Shown piece by piece: positions 61,583 to 64,000 of a stretch of 64,000 nucleotides of DNA (positions within the stretch are counted from its first letter, which is position 1; each line of letters opens with the position of its first letter). The DNA comes from Kocuria flava (GTDB lineage Bacteria > Actinomycetota > Actinomycetes > Actinomycetales > Micrococcaceae): NCBI RefSeq assembly GCF_001482365.1, contig NZ_CP013254.1:1736001-1800000 (forward strand), written 5' to 3'. The notes under the pieces are model-generated. The model saw only the letters and a list, made by a program, of their open reading frames with translations. It did no database searches and had not been told where the DNA came from. A program made the translations under genes and the position numbers.

Positions 61583-62980
61583 TCAGCGGGCCCCGGTCGC
61601 CGCGGCCTCCTCGGGGGTGGCGCCCTCGGGGGCGGCGTCCTCGGGGACGAAGGGGTCGCCGGAGCGCGGGGCGTCGTAGAGCTCCCGGTCCAGCAGCCCC
61701 TCGCGGTGGGCGACGATCGTGGGCACCAGGGCCTGGCCCGCCACGTTGAGCGCGGTGCGGCCCATGTCGATGATCGGGTCCACGGCCAGCAGGAGGCCCA
61801 CGCCGTCGAGCGGCAGGCCCAGTGTGGACAGCGTCAGGGTGAGCATCACGGTGGCGCCCGTGGTGCCGGCGGTCGCCGCGGAGCCCAGCACGGACACGAG
61901 CGCGATGAGCACGTAGTGCGTGACGTCCAGCTCGATCCCGTAGAACTGCGCGACGAACAGGGCGGCGATCGCGGGATAGACCGCGGCGCAGCCGTCCATC
62001 TTGGTGGTGGCGCCCAGGGGCACCGCGAAGGAGGCGTAGGCGCGGGGCACGCCGAGGTTGCGCTCGGTCACCCGCTGGGTCAGCGGCATCGTGCCCACGG
62101 AGGAGCGCGAGACGAAGCCCAGCTGCACGGCCGGCCACACGCCGGAGACGTACTGCTTCACGGACAGCCCGTGCAGGCGCACGAGCACGGGGTAGACCAC
62201 GAGGGCCACGACGAGCAGGCCGGCGTAGACGGTGGCGACGAAGGCCAGCAGCCCGCCCATGGAGGTCCAGCCGTACTCGAAGACGGCCCTGCCGATCAGC
62301 CCGAGGGTGCCCAGCGGGGCGAGGCGGATGATCCACCACACGACCTTCTGCACCACGGCCAGCGCCGAGCGGACCACGGCCAGGAACGGCTCGGCGGGTT
62401 CGCCGACCTTCAGGGCGGCGATGCCCACGGCGGCCGAGACGACGAGCACCTGCAGGACGTTGAAGCTCGTGGTGGTGGCCACCGCCCCGGCCCCGGTCAC
62501 GGTGGAGGAGGCCTGCAGGCCCAGGAAGTTGCCCGGGACCAGGCCGGTGAGGAACGCGAGCCAGGACCCCTGGGTCCCCTCGTAGGACTCCGCGGGGGCG
62601 CTCGCCCCGGTGCCGGCCCCGGGCTGGACCACGAGCCCGAGCACGAGGCCCACGACCACGGCGATCAGCGCGGTGATGCCGAACCACAGCAGCGTCTTCC
62701 AGGCCAGCCGGGCCGCGTCGGAGACCTCCCGGAGGTTGGCGATCGAGGAGATGACGGCGGTGACCACGAGCGGGACGACCGCGGCCTTCAGCAGGGTGAC
62801 GTAGCTGGTCCCGATCGTGTCGAGGGCGGTCATCAGCCCGTTCGGGTCGGTGTCGGGATCACCGCCCAGCGCGTCGGCGGCGAGGCCGAGGGCGACGCCC
62901 AGGACGAGGGCGAGGACGATCTGCGGCCCGAAGGCGGTGGCCCAGCGGGGCAGACGCGGAGTGCTTGAAGCGGAAACCAT
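61583..62980 (-). CDS. Dicarboxylate/amino-acid:cation symporter (DAACS family)
   Basis: 465 residues, eight spans plus two re-entrant loops. Landmarks: TLLKAAVVPLVVTAVISSIANL, GFVSRSSVGTMPLTQRV (serine-rich HP1), FAVPLGATTKMDGCAAVYPAIAALFVAQFYG (the N-M-D-G type motif, here K-M-D-G), and DPIIDMGRTALNVAGQALVPTIVA. It imports glutamate, aspartate or C4-dicarboxylates. The Glu/Ala-rich tail is variable. ATG 62978-62980 has TACTGT seven bases upstream (leaderless); GTG 62989 would lie in that box. Confidence 0.9.
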   Translation of the reverse strand: MVSASSTPRLPRWATAFGPQIVLALVLGVALGLAADALGGDPDTDPNGLMTALDTIGTSYVTLLKAAVVPLVVTAVISSIANLREVSDAARLAWKTLLWFGITALIAVVVGLVLGLVVQPGAGTGASAPAESYEGTQGSWLAFLTGLVPGNFLGLQASSTVTGAGAVATTTSFNVLQVLVVSAAVGIAALKVGEPAEPFLAVVRSALAVVQKVVWWIIRLAPLGTLGLIGRAVFEYGWTSMGGLLAFVATVYAGLLVVALVVYPVLVRLHGLSVKQYVSGVWPAVQLGFVSRSSVGTMPLTQRVTERNLGVPRAYASFAVPLGATTKMDGCAAVYPAIAALFVAQFYGIELDVTHYVLIALVSVLGSAATAGTTGATVMLTLTLSTLGLPLDGVGLLLAVDPIIDMGRTALNVAGQALVPTIVAHREGLLDRELYDAPRSGDPFVPEDAAPEGATPEEAAATGAR

Positions 62981-63049
62981 GGGCGCCACAGTACGGCGGC
63001 GTACAATAGCGTGTCGAGCTTGTGTGACGCGTTTGTGACGTCGGGCAGA

Positions 63050-64000
63050 TCACAGGTTCAGGGCGAACTCCAAGGTGTCGAGGCCCACGGAGCCCAGCCG
63101 CAGCGCCCGCGTGTGGAAGTCCCGGAGCCGGAACCGCGCCCCGGCGGCCGCGCGCGCGTGCTCCCGGGACCGCTCCCACAGCCGCTGGCCCGCCTTGTAG
63201 GAGGGCGCCTGGCCCGGCCAGCCGCGGTAGCGCAGCCACTCGAAGCGCAGCATCGGCTCGGCCATCACGATGTTCGCGCGCAGGAACCGCCAGCCGTCCT
63301 CGGCGCTCCACACCACCCCGGGGCGGGCCCCGCCCAGGGCGTCCCCGAGCTCGCCCGGGACGGTGAACCCGCAGTGGAAGCCGATGTCGAAGACCACCCG
63401 GGCGGCGCGCAGGCGCTGGGAGTCGAGCATGCCCATCCGGTCCCCGGGGTCCTCCAGGAAGCCGAGCTCGTCCATGAGCCGCTCGGCGTACAGGGCCCAC
63501 CCCTCGCCGTGGCCGGAGACCCACAGTCCCGCCCGGCGCCACAGGTTCAGCTCGGCGGCGTTGGCCAGGGCGGTCGCGAACTGCAGGTGGTGGCCCGGCA
63601 CGCCCTCGTGGTAGACCGTCGTCGTCTGCTCCCAGGTCGTGAAGTGCTCCGTGCCCTCGGGCACCGACCACCACATCCGGCCCGGCCGGGAGAAGTCCGC
63701 GCTGGGGCCGGTGTACCAGATCCCGCCGTCGTGGGTCGGGGCGATCCGGCACTCGAGCCGGCGCATGGGCGCCGTGATCTCGAAGTGGGTCCCAGCCAGC
63801 GCGTCGACGGCCGCGTCGGAGAGCTCCTGCATCCACGCCTGCAGGGCCCCGGTGCCGTGCAGCCGGCGGGCGGGGTCGGCGTCGAGGAACGCCACGGCCT
63901 CCGCCACGGAGGCGCCCGGGACGATCCGGCGGGCCAGCCGGCGCTGCTCGTCGACGATGTCGGCGAGGTGGTCCACGCCCCAGGCGTAGAGCTCGGCCGG
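63050..64000 (-). CDS. DUF885 family zinc peptidase-like protein, 5' part outside window
   Basis: The frame has no stop up to base 64000 (PAELYAWGVDHLADIV before the first internal GTG), so the gene begins beyond the right edge; about 316 C-terminal residues are visible of the usual 550-600. TTTVYHEGVPGHHLQFATAL is the metal motif H-E-G-x-P-G-H-H, and SGHGEGWALYAERLMDELGFL the following Glu motif of DUF885. These proteins resemble M32/thermolysin-fold carboxypeptidases; substrates are mostly unknown. A short 69-bp gap separates it from the symporter. Confidence 0.88.
   Translation of the reverse strand, partial: PAELYAWGVDHLADIVDEQRRLARRIVPGASVAEAVAFLDADPARRLHGTGALQAWMQELSDAAVDALAGTHFEITAPMRRLECRIAPTHDGGIWYTGPSADFSRPGRMWWSVPEGTEHFTTWEQTTTVYHEGVPGHHLQFATALANAAELNLWRRAGLWVSGHGEGWALYAERLMDELGFLEDPGDRMGMLDSQRLRAARVVFDIGFHCGFTVPGELGDALGGARPGVVWSAEDGWRFLRANIVMAEPMLRFEWLRYRGWPGQAPSYKAGQRLWERSREHARAAAGARFRLRDFHTRALRLGSVGLDTLEFALNL

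Overview
The window is high-GC actinobacterial DNA, best matched by a Micrococcaceae genome such as Kocuria or Arthrobacter. That is an inference from about 70-75% GC in the backbone, a DUF4193 protein, GAF/ANTAR regulators, an NnaR-type regulator, a cysteine-free LpdA-like enzyme and many leaderless promoters (TAnnnT six or seven bases before the start codon). It is chromosomal in character, with one clear mobile element and a tail of lower-GC polysaccharide genes on the left.

Layout: (1) 1-3.5 kb, minus strand, lower GC: UDP-GlcNAc 2-epimerase (cut by the edge), a LamG-like secreted protein, a processive family 2 glycosyltransferase and a small membrane protein, probably the end of an exopolysaccharide cluster. 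(2) 3.5-6.2 kb: siroheme genes hemD-like, cobA and, divergently, sirB. (3) 6212-6973: a 762-bp almost perfect inverted repeat that follows sirB and replaces the 3' end of an amino-acid permease gene. (4) 8.4-15.4 kb: an anchored esterase-like protein, then a Pls/PosA-type homo-poly(amino acid) synthetase overlapping a membrane acyltransferase-like gene. (5) 15,448-31,399: a 15.9-kb mobile element. Removing it restores a perfect intergenic palindrome. Its left end carries a Tn554-like trio (tyrosine recombinase, small HTH protein, zinc-ribbon/degenerate recombinase). Its cargo is a set of stress genes: Hsp100/Clp ATPase, Hsp20, general stress protein, two STAS proteins, an iron-permease-family protein, and GAF or GAF-ANTAR genes that are broken; a serine resolvase and transposase remnant lie at the right. 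(6) 31.6-42.1 kb: nitrate assimilation: narK, nasC-like, nasB-like, nnaR-like, and divergent nirB/nirD. (7) 42.1-47 kb: second copies of the esterase and of the acyltransferase, with an AGCS symporter and UspA between them. (8) 47-64 kb: phosphosugar mutase, purine nucleoside phosphorylase, LpdA-like dehydrogenase, MHS transporter, an operon of biotin carboxylase/BCCP, type II thioesterase and 4'-phosphopantetheinyl transferase, then Maf, alcohol and aldehyde dehydrogenases with an upstream AcoR-like regulator, a dicarboxylate/amino-acid symporter and a DUF885 peptidase cut by the right edge.

Working together: CobA, SirB and the HemD-like protein serve siroheme supply for NirB, while NarK, the Nas proteins and NirBD take up and reduce nitrate to ammonium. 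Promoters of cobA, narK, nirB, nirD and nnaR share pentamers phased by 11 bp that end 10 bp before the -10 box, suggesting a common OmpR-type (GlnR-like) regulator. The PPTase and thioesterase at 53-54.7 kb are plausible helpers of the Pls synthetase at 10-14 kb. A family of intergenic palindromes made of CGAGTCCCC-type units recurs four times and served as target of the mobile element. Coding starts were adjusted by ribosome binding sites or leaderless -10 boxes where the longest frame looked wrong.
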